DNA of 64,000 nt from Listeria monocytogenes (GTDB taxonomy: Bacteria > Bacillota > Bacilli > Lactobacillales > Listeriaceae), in NCBI RefSeq assembly GCF_013282665.1, contig NZ_CP054041.1, positions 816,501 through 880,500 of the forward strand, given 5' to 3'. A program made the position numbers and the translations under genes. Each line of letters begins with the position of its first letter. Positions within the stretch are counted from its first letter, which is position 1. The notes beneath the pieces were generated by a model that worked only from the letters and a program-made list of their open reading frames with translations, did no database searches and was not told the DNA's origin. Shown here in pieces: positions 9,086 through 18,627 of the stretch.

Positions 9086-10279
9086 TTAGAAGTTAGCTAC
9101 GCGACCATACCCTACAAGATATTTAGCCCAGTAACCGCTAGTGATATTGTCATATTTAACGCCATTGTTTTGAGCGTTAATCATTTGACCTCCACCAACA
9201 TAAATCCCAACGTGAGCAATTCCGCTACCGTAGTTAAAGAATACTAAGTCACCTGGTTTTGCTTGGCTAGCACTGATTTTTGATGCTGCTGCATATTGTC
9301 CACCAGATGTTCTTGGAAGAGAGACACCAGCTGCACGGAATGCATAAGAAGTAAATCCAGAGCAGTCAAACGCGCTTGGACCGCTTGCGCCAAGGCTATA
9401 AGGTTTTCCTAGTTGTGCGTTAGCTGCAGCAATCATTGCTGAGTATCCACCACTAGATGGTGTTGCTGAGCTTGGTGCTGAACTGTTGCTTGCTGATTCT
9501 ACATTTGTTTCGGATTTTTTGCTAGAAGTAGAAGCAGTATTTGCTGTTTGTCCAACGTTTGAAGATGTTGCTTCACGTAAAGCTGTTGCACGTGCTGTAG
9601 CTTCTTTAGCTGCTTTATCACGTTCACTTATAAGACCAGCTTTTGCGTTTTCAGCACTTGCTTGGTCAGAAGCTAGTTGAGCAACGATTGCTTCTTTTTC
9701 AGCTTTTTGTGCTTCGATTTTATTTTGTTGTGCTTCATATTCATGAATTGCTGTTGCTTGTTCTTCTTGTTTTTTCTTGACAGCAGTTTGTTTTGTTTTT
9801 AAAGCTTTTTCGTCATTTTGTTGATCTTCTAAAATGGATTTATCTGAATCAACTAATTGGTTAACTGCAGAAACACGACCAACTAGGTCAGAAAGGTTTT
9901 CTGCATCTAAGATAACTTCAAGATAAGCGTTAGAATTAGAAGTTTTTTGCATTGCACGAGCACGTTCTTTTAAAACATTTTCGCGTTCTTTAATACGTTC
10001 ATTGATACTTTTAATATCTTCATTAAGTTGTTTAAGTTCTTTGCCTGTTTTATCAAATTCTCCTTGTAAAGATTTAGCTTTTTCTTGAGCTTTCTCAAGG
10101 TCTGCTACTAAACCAGAAAGATCTGATTGTAAATCTGATTTTTTAGACTTGATATCGTTGATTTTTTTATCTTGATTTTGAATGTCTGTATTCACGTCCG
10201 CAAAAACATTTGTCGTAAAAGCTGGCGTCAAACTGATAACTGCTGCGAGTGAAATCGCAATAAACGTATTCTTTTTCAA
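9086..10279 (-). CDS. spl: Secreted NlpC/P60 peptidoglycan hydrolase P45 (CwlO-like)
   Basis: 397 residues. A signal peptide (about 1-27, cut after VFA) leads into a coiled-coil region to about 215, a Ser/Thr-rich linker, and a C-terminal NlpC/P60 domain (about 280-397). The catalytic Cys is in [15 protein letters not shown], the His in [11 protein letters not shown], and INAQNNG follows. Family activity: D,L-endopeptidase cutting the stem peptide. The start is TTG at 10279 with AGGAGG eight bases upstream. It is directly downstream of ftsX. In Bacillus FtsEX activates the CwlO hydrolase of the same architecture, so the neighbourhood supports that role here. It is known in Listeria as P45/Spl (lmo2505). 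Confidence 0.92.
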   Translation of the reverse strand: MKKNTFIAISLAAVISLTPAFTTNVFADVNTDIQNQDKKINDIKSKKSDLQSDLSGLVADLEKAQEKAKSLQGEFDKTGKELKQLNEDIKSINERIKERENVLKERARAMQKTSNSNAYLEVILDAENLSDLVGRVSAVNQLVDSDKSILEDQQNDEKALKTKQTAVKKKQEEQATAIHEYEAQQNKIEAQKAEKEAIVAQLASDQASAENAKAGLISERDKAAKEATARATALREATSSNVGQTANTASTSSKKSETNVESASNSSAPSSATPSSGGYSAMIAAANAQLGKPYSLGASGPSAFDCSGFTSYAFRAAGVSLPRTSGGQYAAASKISASQAKPGDLVFFNYGSGIAHVGIYVGGGQMINAQNNGVKYDNITSGYWAKYLVGYGRVANF

Positions 10280-10293
10280 AAAGTTTACCTCCT

Positions 10294-10313
10294 AAAAAGC
10301 TCCCTAGCTTTTT
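10294..10313 (-). other. Stem-loop just upstream of the spl ribosome site
   Basis: Perfect 8-bp inverted repeat AAAAAGCT/AGCTTTTT with a 4-base loop, ending two bases before AGGAGG of spl. It has a short U-run and could act as a partial attenuator between ftsX and spl or as a barrier to RNA decay. Confidence 0.55.
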
Positions 10314-10354
10314 CTTTTAAATTATTTTTATTTCGACTTAAGTAATTTTCCGAG

Positions 10355-11239
10355 TTAGACTTTTAAGAATCTGCGGATAGATATTACGCTTCCCCAAATC
10401 CCGATTAGTACGCCGATTGCAATAATCAAGCCACTAATTTGATAGGCGAACGGTGTTGGAGGCAGAAGTGATAGTGAACTAGTCACTAACTTCGGATTCA
10501 CCAAGTTGTAAATATTAACATAGCCTATGAATGTTAACACAACCGGTACAATCGAGCCAATTAATCCTAGCCATGCACCTTCTAAAACGAAAGGCCAGCG
10601 TATGAACCAGTTGGTCGCTCCTACTAATTTCATTATTTCAATTTCTCTTCGACGGGAGAAAATGGCAATCTTGATTGTGTTTGATATTAAGAACATTGCT
10701 GTTAGTAATAACCCAATGCTTAGTATAATACCAGCATATCGTCCCCATTTCAAGGTATCAAACAATTTATCGACTGTTTTCTCACCATACTCTACATTAT
10801 CTACATACTTTAATTTTTCTACTTTTTTAGCAATAGCCTTCGTTTGCGTTGGCTCTTTAGCCTCTACAACGAACACATCATATAGTGGATTATCTTGTTT
10901 AAACAATTCGAAGTTTTTGCCGTACGCACCAACTAATTTCTTCAATTCGTCATCTTTAGAAGAAAAGCTGACACTATCAACTCCATCAATCTTCTCAATG
11001 TTTTTCTCAAGTTCTTGCTGCTGTTTCTTGTCTGCGCTTAGAGAAATATGTACGTTAATTTGTACATTGTTTTCTACATCTGTTGCAAGCTTGTTCATGT
11101 TGATCAATATTGCAAAAAACACGCTGACTAAGATAAGTGTTACTGTTACTGCACTCGCTGCTGCAAAGGTCATCCAACCATTCCGGTAAAGGCTTTTAAA
11201 ACTTTCTCTTAAATGTCTTCCTACAGTCCTAAATTTCAT
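10355..11239 (-). CDS. ftsX: Cell division ABC transporter-like membrane protein FtsX
   Basis: Membrane subunit of FtsEX. N-terminal GRHLRESFKSLYRNGWMTFA leads into the first membrane helix; a large extracellular domain (about 45-165) is followed by three more helices, with the typical FtsX stretch FSRRREIEIMKLVGATNWFI in between. I chose ATG at 11239 (MKFRTVG), with AAGGAG nine bases upstream; ATG at 11245 is also possible. Either start overlaps the ftsE end by 11-17 bp. The length (294) is typical. Family role: it passes ATP-driven conformational changes to secreted peptidoglycan hydrolases. The adjacent spl gene is the obvious candidate partner. Confidence 0.93.
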   Translation of the reverse strand: MKFRTVGRHLRESFKSLYRNGWMTFAAASAVTVTLILVSVFFAILINMNKLATDVENNVQINVHISLSADKKQQQELEKNIEKIDGVDSVSFSSKDDELKKLVGAYGKNFELFKQDNPLYDVFVVEAKEPTQTKAIAKKVEKLKYVDNVEYGEKTVDKLFDTLKWGRYAGIILSIGLLLTAMFLISNTIKIAIFSRRREIEIMKLVGATNWFIRWPFVLEGAWLGLIGSIVPVVLTFIGYVNIYNLVNPKLVTSSLSLLPPTPFAYQISGLIIAIGVLIGIWGSVISIRRFLKV

Positions 11240-11915
11240 AGCCATATTCTCCTTGCTGCTCATCTCGAACAATTCTTCCATTTTCGATAGCTACTACCCG
11301 GTGTTTCAACGTGTTAACAATTTCTTTGTTGTGGGTTGCCATCACGATGGTTGTTCCGCGATTGCTTATTTCTTCAAGGATATTCATGATTTCCCATGAA
11401 GTATCAGGATCCAGGTTACCGGTCGGCTCATCTGCTATTAATACTTTAGGCATATTTGCAATGGAGCGGGCAATGGATATCCGCTGTTGCTCACCACCGG
11501 AAAGTTCATCCGGCAACATTCTTACTTTATGCTTGAGGTTGACTAAATCTAGCACTTCCATAACACGTTCTTTAATTACGGACGGCTCAGTTTCAACCAC
11601 TTCCATCGCATAAGCAATGTTTTCATAAACTGTTTTGCTTTGAAGTAATTTGTAATCTTGAAATACCACGCCTACGTTACGACGTAAATATGGGATTTCA
11701 CGATTTTTCATATTAATCAAATCAAATTTGTCTACGATGATTTTGCCTTTTGTCGCTCGTTCTTCTCTGTAAATCATTTTGATGAAGGTAGATTTACCAG
11801 CACCACTCGGACCTACTACATAAACAAATTCCCCTTCGCCAATGTTAATGTTAAGTCCATTAGCAGCAGTTATGCCGTTAGGGTATTTCTTATAAACATC
11901 TTCCATTAATATCAT
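11229..11915 (-). CDS. ftsE: Cell division ATP-binding protein FtsE
   Basis: ABC ATPase of 228 residues with Walker A GPSGAGKST, signature LSGGEQQR, Walker B VLIADEPTGNLD and the switch His in VMATHNKEIV. It energises FtsX to activate cell-wall hydrolases at the membrane. The ATG has AAGGTGAT just upstream. It is the first gene of ftsE-ftsX-spl, with a TATAAT-type promoter about 110 bp upstream and then about 90 bases of leader. Confidence 0.95.
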   Translation of the reverse strand: MILMEDVYKKYPNGITAANGLNINIGEGEFVYVVGPSGAGKSTFIKMIYREERATKGKIIVDKFDLINMKNREIPYLRRNVGVVFQDYKLLQSKTVYENIAYAMEVVETEPSVIKERVMEVLDLVNLKHKVRMLPDELSGGEQQRISIARSIANMPKVLIADEPTGNLDPDTSWEIMNILEEISNRGTTIVMATHNKEIVNTLKHRVVAIENGRIVRDEQQGEYGYEI

Positions 11916-12023
11916 TTTATCACCTTACTATGCCTTTCTACTGAGTTACATTTTAGGTAATGCATGGTAACCATGAAGATGAGTTGTTGGCAGGTACGAA
12001 TTTAAACTCACAACATAAGCTTA

Positions 12024-12032
12024 ATTATACCA
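12024..12032 (-). promoter_or_regulatory. Extended -10 promoter of the ftsEX operon
   Basis: TGG-TATAAT on the minus strand (TATAAT at 12024-12029, TG at 12031-12032), a good extended -10 element without a clear -35. It would give a leader of about 100 bases before ftsE. Confidence 0.6.
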
Positions 12033-12372
12033 TGACAGTTTTTCATCTATAGGTTAATTGCATTACAATTATATTTCAGGGTGTGACAATATCTCGATTA
12101 TTGTAATAGGAAATACAATTATTATGTCTATTTCCAATATATATTTGTCTGTTGTTTTAGAGTTATTAAGACAAAATAAAAAAGAACCTACAGTGGTCTT
12201 TTCTACTGCTAACATTGTAACTTGTTTTTACCCTAAATAACATTACAGGTACATTAAAAATCATTACAGTTCTAGCTATCGGAATAGACCAATCCAATAA
12301 AAATAGCCCAAAGTCTGCAATTAGGCTAAACTTGTTTGTCATCAAATTGTCAAAAAACAACTTAAAGAACTT
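12033..12372. other. Gene-free, very AT-rich region upstream of ftsE with an orphan terminator
   Basis: About 340 bases without a credible gene. Short open frames on both strands lack ribosome sites and family resemblance. On the minus strand TTGACA (12348-12353) is followed after 17 bases by a weak TTTAGC. A hairpin with a long U-run sits about 120 bases further on (12170-12202). This spacing suggests a short RNA of about 140 bases, but the -10 is poor. Confidence 0.4.
12170..12202 (-). terminator. Orphan terminator-like hairpin, possible small RNA end
   Basis: Minus strand AAAAGACC, six-base loop, GGT(T)CTTTT (8 bp with a one-base bulge) followed by TTTATTTTGT. The gene upstream on that strand already ends in a strong terminator at 12373-12421, so this one needs another transcript to stop. 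Confidence 0.5.
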
Positions 12373-12421
12373 AAAAAAGTACCATTTCCTGATTAAAAAA
12401 GTCAGGAAATGGTACTTTTTT
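12373..12421. terminator. Strong terminator after the YitT-family gene
   Basis: Perfect 20-bp stem AAAAAAGTACCATTTCCTGA/TCAGGAAATGGTACTTTTTT with a nine-base loop and U-runs on both strands. It overlaps the TAA stop of the upstream gene by two bases. Confidence 0.95.
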
Positions 12422-13283
12422 ATGAAGTAAAGCCTTCACCCATTACTTCACTTGCGCTCATTACGACCACAAAAGCCTCTGGATCTATCTCTTTTATTAC
12501 TTCTTTCAACCTTGAAAATTCACTTTGCGCAATGACACATAATAAAATTTGCTTATCATCCTCAGTATAGCCACCTTTTGCCGAAAGCCGAGTTATGCCT
12601 CGATCTATTTTAAACAGAATTGCTTGGCGAATTGCTTCTTGATTTTCAGAAATAATGAACACTGTTTTAGATTGATTTAAACCTACTTGCACTAAATCAA
12701 TCGTTTTACTTGTGGCAAACAGTCCCACAAGTGCGTATAGTCCTGACTCAATATCAAAAACAAACATCGCTGAAATAACAACAAAACCATCAATCAAAGC
12801 AACACAAATACCTAGTGTCAGATGGGAATATTTATGCAAGATTTGTGCTGCGACATCCGTACCGCCTGTGGATGCTTTACCGCGGAAGACGATACCAAGC
12901 CCCATCCCCACAAGCACACCACCAAATAAAGCAGCAACTAAAGGTTCATGCGTCCACGGTTCCAAGCCTTGCGTTAAATAGACAAAGAACGGCAAAAGCA
13001 TCGTGCCGACAAAGGTTTTCAAGCCAAACTGATAACCTAAAAAGAATAATCCCGCTAAAAATAAAGGAATATTAAATGCCCACTGAATAAAAGCTGGATT
13101 CCAACCTGTTAAATAGTTAATAATCGTGCTAATCCCACTCACGCCGCCAGATGCAACGTGATTTGGGAGTAGCAAAACATTAAAAGCAAGTGCGATGAGA
13201 GCCGCACCAATAATGACATAAACATACTCAATTAGTTTAGAAACAACTGGGGATAGCGGTTGCTTCTTTCTTTTATTTACCAT
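12420..13283 (-). CDS. YitT-family membrane protein (YitT/DUF2179)
   Basis: 287 residues with five to six membrane segments in the first about 200 residues, including the family-typical NVLLLPNHVASGGVSGISTI and GKASTGGTDVAAQIL, then a C-terminal cytoplasmic DUF2179 domain with FVISENQEAIRQAIL and RGITRLSAKGGYT. The substrate or role of the family is not established. It lies 5 bp downstream of prfB and is almost certainly co-transcribed with it. Confidence 0.85.
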   Translation of the reverse strand: MVNKRKKQPLSPVVSKLIEYVYVIIGAALIALAFNVLLLPNHVASGGVSGISTIINYLTGWNPAFIQWAFNIPLFLAGLFFLGYQFGLKTFVGTMLLPFFVYLTQGLEPWTHEPLVAALFGGVLVGMGLGIVFRGKASTGGTDVAAQILHKYSHLTLGICVALIDGFVVISAMFVFDIESGLYALVGLFATSKTIDLVQVGLNQSKTVFIISENQEAIRQAILFKIDRGITRLSAKGGYTEDDKQILLCVIAQSEFSRLKEVIKEIDPEAFVVVMSASEVMGEGFTS

Positions 13284-13288
13284 CTCTT

Positions 13289-14390
13289 TTATCCAATCCT
13301 AGAACGCAAATATGCATTGATAAAGTCGTCTAAATCTCCATCCATTACCGCTTGAATATTACCGGTTTCGTAATTTGTGCGATGATCTTTCACCATGGAG
13401 TAAGGGTGGAAAACATAGGAGCGAATTTGGCTTCCCCAACCAATTTCTTTTTGTTCACCACGAATTTCTGCTAGCTCGCGTTCTTTTTCTTCTTGTTCTT
13501 TTTGATATAGTTTTGTTTTTAACATTTTCATTGCTTGTTCACGGTTTTTAAGCTGTGAACGTTCAGATTGACATGTTACAACAATCCCAGACGGAATATG
13601 TGTCATCCGAACAGCTGAGTCGGTTGTATTGATATGCTGTCCGCCGGCACCAGTTGCGCGGTACGTATCAATTTTCAAATCTTCTGTACGAACTTCGATT
13701 TCAATATCGTCATCTAATTCTGGCATGACATCTACAGAAACAAATGATGTATGACGTCTACCTGATGAATCAAAGGGAGAAATACGGACAAGACGATGTA
13801 CCCCTTTTTCTGCTTTTAAATAACCGTATGCATTGTGTCCTTTGATGAGTAATGTGACACTTTTAATTCCAGCTTCGTCACCTGCTTGGTAATCAATCAT
13901 CTCCACTTTAAAGCCTTTTTTCTCAGACCAGCGTTGATACATACGTAGTAACATCGAGCCCCAGTCTTGTGATTCTGTACCACCAGCACCTGGATGCAAT
14001 TCTAAAATAGCATTATTTTTATCATAAGGGTCACTTAGCATTAGTTTTAATTCAAATTCACTAATAGTCGCCATATATGCTTTAATATCTTTTTCTAATT
14101 CTTCTTGTAAATCTTCATCTGCTTCTTCTTTTAACAGTTCCAGACTGATTTCCATGCTTTCTTGTTCTTCTTCAAGCGCATGAAAAGCTTGGTATGTTTC
14201 TTTGTATCCATTTGACTCATTAATTACTTTTTGTGCAGCTTGTTGGTCATTCCAAAAATTTGGGTCCAACATTTGGTCTTCCAACTCAGCAATTCGAACT
14301 TCCATGCTGTCTAAGTCAAAGAGACCCCCTAAAGTCTTTGATTTGCTGCGCTGTTTTCTCTAGTTCATTACGAATTTCTGCTAATTCCAT
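13289..14390 (-). CDS. prfB: Peptide chain release factor 2, made by programmed +1 frameshift
   Basis: RF2 reads UGA and UAA stop codons. The gene starts at the ATG at 14390 ([20 protein letters not shown]). After 24 codons the zero frame meets TGA (14316-14318) in the classic slip site AGG GGG TCT CTT TGA C. A +1 shift on CTT continues as [13 protein letters not shown] and gives 366 residues, the normal RF2 length. The AGGGGG acts as the internal Shine-Dalgarno stimulator. The second frame contains the stop-recognition loop [13 protein letters not shown] and the catalytic GGQ in [15 protein letters not shown]. The frameshift is autoregulatory: low RF2 favours the shift. The coordinates span both frames and this is not a broken gene. 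Confidence 0.96.
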
Positions 14391-14433
14391 TCTAATTCCA
14401 CCTTTTTTTAATTTACTTACAAACTTTCATAGC

Positions 14434-14461
14434 AAAAAGCGCCGTCTTTCAGGCGCTTTTT
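14434..14461 (-). terminator. Terminator between secA and prfB
   Basis: 10-bp stem AAAAAGCGCC/GGCGCTTTTT with an 8-base loop, followed on the minus strand by TTGCTATG; U-rich flanks on both strands. Confidence 0.85.
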
Positions 14462-14474
14462 AAATTGTTTGAAT

Positions 14475-16988
14475 CTATGCTTCTTTACCATGACAATTTT
14501 TATATTTTTTGCCACTACCACAAGGGCATGGATCATTACGTCCAATGTGTTGATCTTTGCGGATTGGTTGGCGTTTTGCTTCTGGTTTACCTTCAGCAGG
14601 ATTAATCGCTTCCCCTTTAGCAACTTGCTCACGTTCAAGATTTTGGCGAATTTCTGCTTTCATGATATAACGAGCAACATCTTCATCGATGGACGATACC
14701 ATTGCTTCAAACATCTCGAAGCCTTCTGATTGATACTCACGAAGCGGGTCAATTTGACCATAAGCTCGTAAATGAATACCGTCACGCAGATGATCCATCG
14801 CGTCGATATGGTCAACCCATTTAGTATCAACAACACGAAGCAATACTACTTTTTCAAATTCGTTAAATTCTTCTGGAGGTAGTAGCGTTTCTTTTTCATC
14901 GTAAGCCACTTTGATTTTATCTAAAATTAGATTTTGAATATCTTCACTTGTTCTATTTTGTAAATCTTCTAGTGTGATTGTACCTTCAGGAAGTAAGTTC
15001 GCATCAACATAATCGATAATTCCTTGCAAATTCCAAGCTTCTTCAGGTTCATGGCTCGATGCATTGCTAGAAACGATGAAGTTGACTGTACGTTGAATCA
15101 TTTGTTCAATAATTTCACGTAAACTATTTTCCGCATTAATTACTTCATAGCGTTGTTTATAGATAACTTCCCGTTGTTGGCGAAGTACATCATCATATTG
15201 TAAAACTTGTTTCCGGGAATCAAAGTTGTTTCCTTCCACACGTCTTTGTGCTGATTCAACTGCACGACTAACCATTTTACTTTGGATAGCATCTTCCGCC
15301 ATACCAAAACGTTCCATCATAGACTTCATATTGTCAGATCCGAAGCGGCGCATCAGTTCATCTTCCATAGAAAGATAAAATTGCGTTACACCAGGATCCC
15401 CTTGACGTCCAGAACGACCACGTAATTGATTGTCTATACGACGAGATTCATGACGTTCTGTACCAATAACTGCTAAACCGCCAGCTTCAATTGTACCTTC
15501 GCCAAGTTTAATATCCGTACCACGACCAGCCATATTGGTTGCGATTACTACCGCACCACGTTCACCGGCATGTTTGATGATATCTGCTTCACGTTCGTGT
15601 TGCTTCGCGTTTAGTACATCATGTTTAATTCCTTTGCGTTTTAATTTGCTAGAAATAAGTTCAGATGTTTCGATTGCAACAGTACCAACTAGCACAGGTT
15701 GCCCTTTTGCATGGCGTTCTGCGATATCTTCTACTACTGCATTAAATTTCGCTTCAATCGTCGTAAAGATTAAATCTGGACAATCATCACGAATAATTAC
15801 TTTATTTGTTGGTATTTCAATAACACGCATATTATAAATATCACGGAATTCTTCTTCTTCCGTTTTTGCAGTACCTGTCATCCCTGCAAGTTTTTTATAC
15901 ATACGGAAATAGTTTTGGAATGTAATTGTCGCCATTGTTTTGGACTCATTTTGAATCGTTACGCCTTCTTTTGCTTCAAGCGCTTGGTGTAAACCTTCAC
16001 TGAAACGACGCCCTTTCATAATACGGCCAGTAAATTGGTCGACAATTAATACTTCATCCTCTTGCACAACATAATCAACATCTAAGCTCATTGTATAGTT
16101 CGCTTTCAACGCTTGAGCAATATGGTGTAAGATAACTGTGTTTTCTAGATCAAAAAGGTTTTCTACATCAAAGTAGTTTTCCCCTTTCGTCATACCTTCT
16201 TCGGTTAATTGAACAGATTTTGTTTTAATATCAACTGTATAATCTTCCTCTTCTGTAAGCGTACGTACAAAAGTATTTGCGCGCACATATAAAATAGTCG
16301 ATTTTTCCGCTTCACCAGAAATAATTAATGGCGTTCTAGCTTCATCGACCAAAATAGAATCGACTTCATCGATAACAGCAAAAGCTAACGGACGTTGTAC
16401 CATTTCCTCTTTGTAAACGACCATATTATCACGTAAATAGTCAAATCCTAATTCATTATTTGTGCTATACGTAATATCACATGCATAAGCTTCTCGTTTT
16501 TCTGCGCTTGATAAAGCATTTAGGTTTAGCCCTACAGAAAGTCCAAGGAAATTGTATAAAACGCCCATTTCTTCAGCATCACGATGAGCCAAGTATTCGT
16601 TGACTGTAACAACGTGCACACCTTCCCCAGAAAGCGCGTTTAAATAAACCGGTAGTGTCGCTGTTAACGTTTTACCTTCACCAGTTTTCATCTCGGCAAT
16701 GTTACCTTCGTGGAGTACAATCCCACCCATTAATTGAACTTTAAATGGATATAAGCCTAGTGCACGTTTCGCACCTTCTCTGGCAACAGCAAAAGCTTCT
16801 ACCAATAAATCATCTAGCGTTTCACCTTTTTGAACACGCTCTTTAAACTCTACTGTTTTTTCGCGTAGAGCATCATCCGAAAGAGCCGCAGTTTCATCTG
16901 CTAAAGCAATAATCTCATCTGCTTTTCTCTCCAAATATTTAACATCTTTTTTTCCTGATTCAAAAATCTTTTTCAATAGTCCAGCCAT
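14475..16988 (-). CDS. secA: Preprotein translocase ATPase SecA
   Basis: Motor of the general secretion pathway, 837 residues, the usual Firmicutes SecA1 size. Visible parts: Walker [14 protein letters not shown]-type motif [18 protein letters not shown], motif [14 protein letters not shown], the arginine-finger region [13 protein letters not shown], and a C-terminal zinc SEC-C motif with [21 protein letters not shown] precedes the ATG. A separate promoter (TTGTAT-18-TAGAAT) lies upstream, and the gene ends in a terminator before prfB. Confidence 0.97.
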   Translation of the reverse strand: MAGLLKKIFESGKKDVKYLERKADEIIALADETAALSDDALREKTVEFKERVQKGETLDDLLVEAFAVAREGAKRALGLYPFKVQLMGGIVLHEGNIAEMKTGEGKTLTATLPVYLNALSGEGVHVVTVNEYLAHRDAEEMGVLYNFLGLSVGLNLNALSSAEKREAYACDITYSTNNELGFDYLRDNMVVYKEEMVQRPLAFAVIDEVDSILVDEARTPLIISGEAEKSTILYVRANTFVRTLTEEEDYTVDIKTKSVQLTEEGMTKGENYFDVENLFDLENTVILHHIAQALKANYTMSLDVDYVVQEDEVLIVDQFTGRIMKGRRFSEGLHQALEAKEGVTIQNESKTMATITFQNYFRMYKKLAGMTGTAKTEEEEFRDIYNMRVIEIPTNKVIIRDDCPDLIFTTIEAKFNAVVEDIAERHAKGQPVLVGTVAIETSELISSKLKRKGIKHDVLNAKQHEREADIIKHAGERGAVVIATNMAGRGTDIKLGEGTIEAGGLAVIGTERHESRRIDNQLRGRSGRQGDPGVTQFYLSMEDELMRRFGSDNMKSMMERFGMAEDAIQSKMVSRAVESAQRRVEGNNFDSRKQVLQYDDVLRQQREVIYKQRYEVINAENSLREIIEQMIQRTVNFIVSSNASSHEPEEAWNLQGIIDYVDANLLPEGTITLEDLQNRTSEDIQNLILDKIKVAYDEKETLLPPEEFNEFEKVVLLRVVDTKWVDHIDAMDHLRDGIHLRAYGQIDPLREYQSEGFEMFEAMVSSIDEDVARYIMKAEIRQNLEREQVAKGEAINPAEGKPEAKRQPIRKDQHIGRNDPCPCGSGKKYKNCHGKEA

Positions 16989-17078
16989 TTAAATTCTCCT
17001 CTACTGTTTTCGCTGTCATCGCGCAGTTTCATCTATAATAAATTTCAGGAATTATCTCCACTTAAATATACAAACTAA

Positions 17079-17108
17079 TTCTATCACTTATTAACTAAAA
17101 TATACAAC
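17079..17108 (-). promoter_or_regulatory. Likely sigma-A promoter of secA
   Basis: TTGTAT (17103-17108), 18-base spacer, TAGAAT (17079-17084) on the minus strand, about 90 bases before the secA start. Confidence 0.45.
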
Positions 17109-17169
17109 TGGTTATCTCTTTTTAATCAATAAAATTATCAAAAACGCCATAAATCCTTCATCTTAAAGC

Positions 17170-17199
17170 AAAAAAATGGAGACCAAGATTGGCCCCCAT
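17170..17199 (-). terminator. Terminator after hpf
   Basis: Stem ATGGGGGCCAA/TTGGTCTCCAT with G-U pairs, followed on the minus strand by TTTTTTTGC. It separates hpf from secA. Confidence 0.8.
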
Positions 17200-17218
17200 C
17201 TGTAATTATTAATTTAAA

Positions 17219-17776
17219 TTAATTTGTTTCAATCAAACCATATTTACCGTCTTTACGAGAATAAACAATATTGGTACCGTTTGTTTCCGCATCAGTGTAT
17301 ACGTAAAAACTATGACCCAGCAAATTCATTTGTAAAACAGCTTCTTCACTATCCATTGGTTTCAATGAAAATTGTTTTGTTCTTACAATTTCAAGATCAC
17401 TTTCATTTTCTTCTGGTGGTGTGCTGCCGTTAACATCTGAATAAGCAAAATAATCTCTTTCTGCACCTTTATCGCGGAACTTGCGGTTTACTTTTGTTTT
17501 ATGTTTGCGAATTTGTCTTTCTAATTTATCCACAATCAAGTCGATGCTAGCATATAAATCTCCACTTGTTTCTTCTGCACGTAGCACAAGATTTGGGAGC
17601 GGAATGGTCACTTCAACTTTCGCATTTTTATCGGAATATACTTTTAAATTAACATGAACGTTAGCGTCTGGAGTTTCTGTAAAATATCGTTCTAATTTAT
17701 CGATTTTCTTTTCAACATAATCTCGAATCGGTTCTGTTACTTCAATATTTTCACCACGAATGTTGTACTTAAGCAT
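17219..17776 (-). CDS. hpf: Long-form ribosome hibernation promoting factor
   Basis: 185 residues. The N-terminal S30AE/YfiA-type domain (MLKYNIRGENIEVTEPIRDY to about 105) binds the ribosomal decoding centre. The C-terminal domain (about 125-185, with VRTKQFSLKPMDSEEAVLQM) drives 70S dimerisation into inactive 100S particles. I chose the ATG at 17776 because GGAGG lies just upstream; an in-frame start at 17878 has no such site and adds an unrelated N-terminus. A sigma-B-type promoter upstream fits stress and stationary-phase induction. Confidence 0.93.
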   Translation of the reverse strand: MLKYNIRGENIEVTEPIRDYVEKKIDKLERYFTETPDANVHVNLKVYSDKNAKVEVTIPLPNLVLRAEETSGDLYASIDLIVDKLERQIRKHKTKVNRKFRDKGAERDYFAYSDVNGSTPPEENESDLEIVRTKQFSLKPMDSEEAVLQMNLLGHSFYVYTDAETNGTNIVYSRKDGKYGLIETN

Positions 17777-17829
17777 AGCAATTCCTCCTTTGAAATAAAA
17801 CAAAATAACGATAAAGAAGAGTATTCTTC

Positions 17830-17852
17830 TTACCCTTAGTCTACGTGAAAAC
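17830..17852 (-). promoter_or_regulatory. Sigma-B-type promoter of hpf
   Basis: GTTT (17849-17852), 13-base spacer, GGGTAA (17830-17835) on the minus strand, close to the sigma-B pattern GTTT-N13-15-GGGTAT. A 7-bp hairpin AAGAAGA/TCTTCTT follows near the expected transcript start. Confidence 0.6.
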
Positions 17853-17970
17853 GATGTGTTTTGCAAACATTTGCACAAAGAGCTAAGAAGCTTACATTCA
17901 GTTATCTTTATTTAGTATTTTATTCCACTAATCCCGCTTCCGCAAACCTTTTTTAGAAGATAAATATCAG

Positions 17971-18627
17971 CTATCTGAATATCGTTAGCGCGCTCACCTT
18001 GTTCGCTCCGGATTCTTTTAATATTTGCGCTGCCCGGTTAAGTGTACTCCCTGTGGTATAGATATCATCAAATAGAATGACCTCTGTTAACTCGCAATCT
18101 CTTTCACCTGAAAAGTAAAATGCTTGTTCTGATGCCAATCGTTCTTTTTTTGTTTTTTTAGATTGCTTTTCTGTATGCTTTTTGGCTAAAAGTTCTTCGT
18201 AGATGATGCCGGATTGTTTTAACATCGCAGTTGTTTGATTAAAACCACGTTCTAATTTCCGTGTTTCGCTTACTGGAATTGGTACAATTTTCTCCTTTTT
18301 ATCTGCTAAAAAGTCGCTTAAGTCCTTTTTGAAAATGGCACCTATTTCGTAATCCCCTTGAAATTTAAACTTCTTCATATACTCTTTGGCAAAATCATTA
18401 TAGCGATATATAGATATATTGCTATCTAAAAAATGAGTTCTATTTTCACAGTCTTCACAAATACTATCCGAGGATTCTTTACTACATATTGTACAAAGTG
18501 GTTCTATTAATTTTTCAAAACCTGCTAAACATTCATCGCAACAAATGGATGCTTGCTTGAATAACCAATTTATCTCCCAACTTGCACCTTGCTTAATAGG
18601 CTGAAAACAAAGTAAACAATTAATCAT
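17971..18627 (-). CDS. comFC: ComFC-like phosphoribosyltransferase-family competence protein
   Basis: 218 residues. The N-terminus has zinc-binding Cys pairs (CLLCF, CCDEC, CTIC, CEDC). The C-terminal part is a phosphoribosyltransferase fold with the PRPP loop VILFDDIYTTGSTLNRA. Family knowledge: ComFC takes part in natural transformation together with the ComFA helicase. It overlaps comFA by 8 bp and is translated from the same message. Confidence 0.9.
   Translation of the reverse strand: MINCLLCFQPIKQGASWEINWLFKQASICCDECLAGFEKLIEPLCTICSKESSDSICEDCENRTHFLDSNISIYRYNDFAKEYMKKFKFQGDYEIGAIFKKDLSDFLADKKEKIVPIPVSETRKLERGFNQTTAMLKQSGIIYEELLAKKHTEKQSKKTKKERLASEQAFYFSGERDCELTEVILFDDIYTTGSTLNRAAQILKESGANKVSALTIFR

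Noticed and set aside
12058..12360. Two short open frames (60 codons plus, 64 codons minus) upstream of ftsE
   Set aside because: No ribosome sites, extremely AT-rich, and they overlap a terminator hairpin and the ftsE promoter.
14316..14390. prfB as a pseudogene with an early stop
   Set aside because: The stop is the conserved programmed frameshift site; the rest of the gene is intact with the GGQ motif and correct length.
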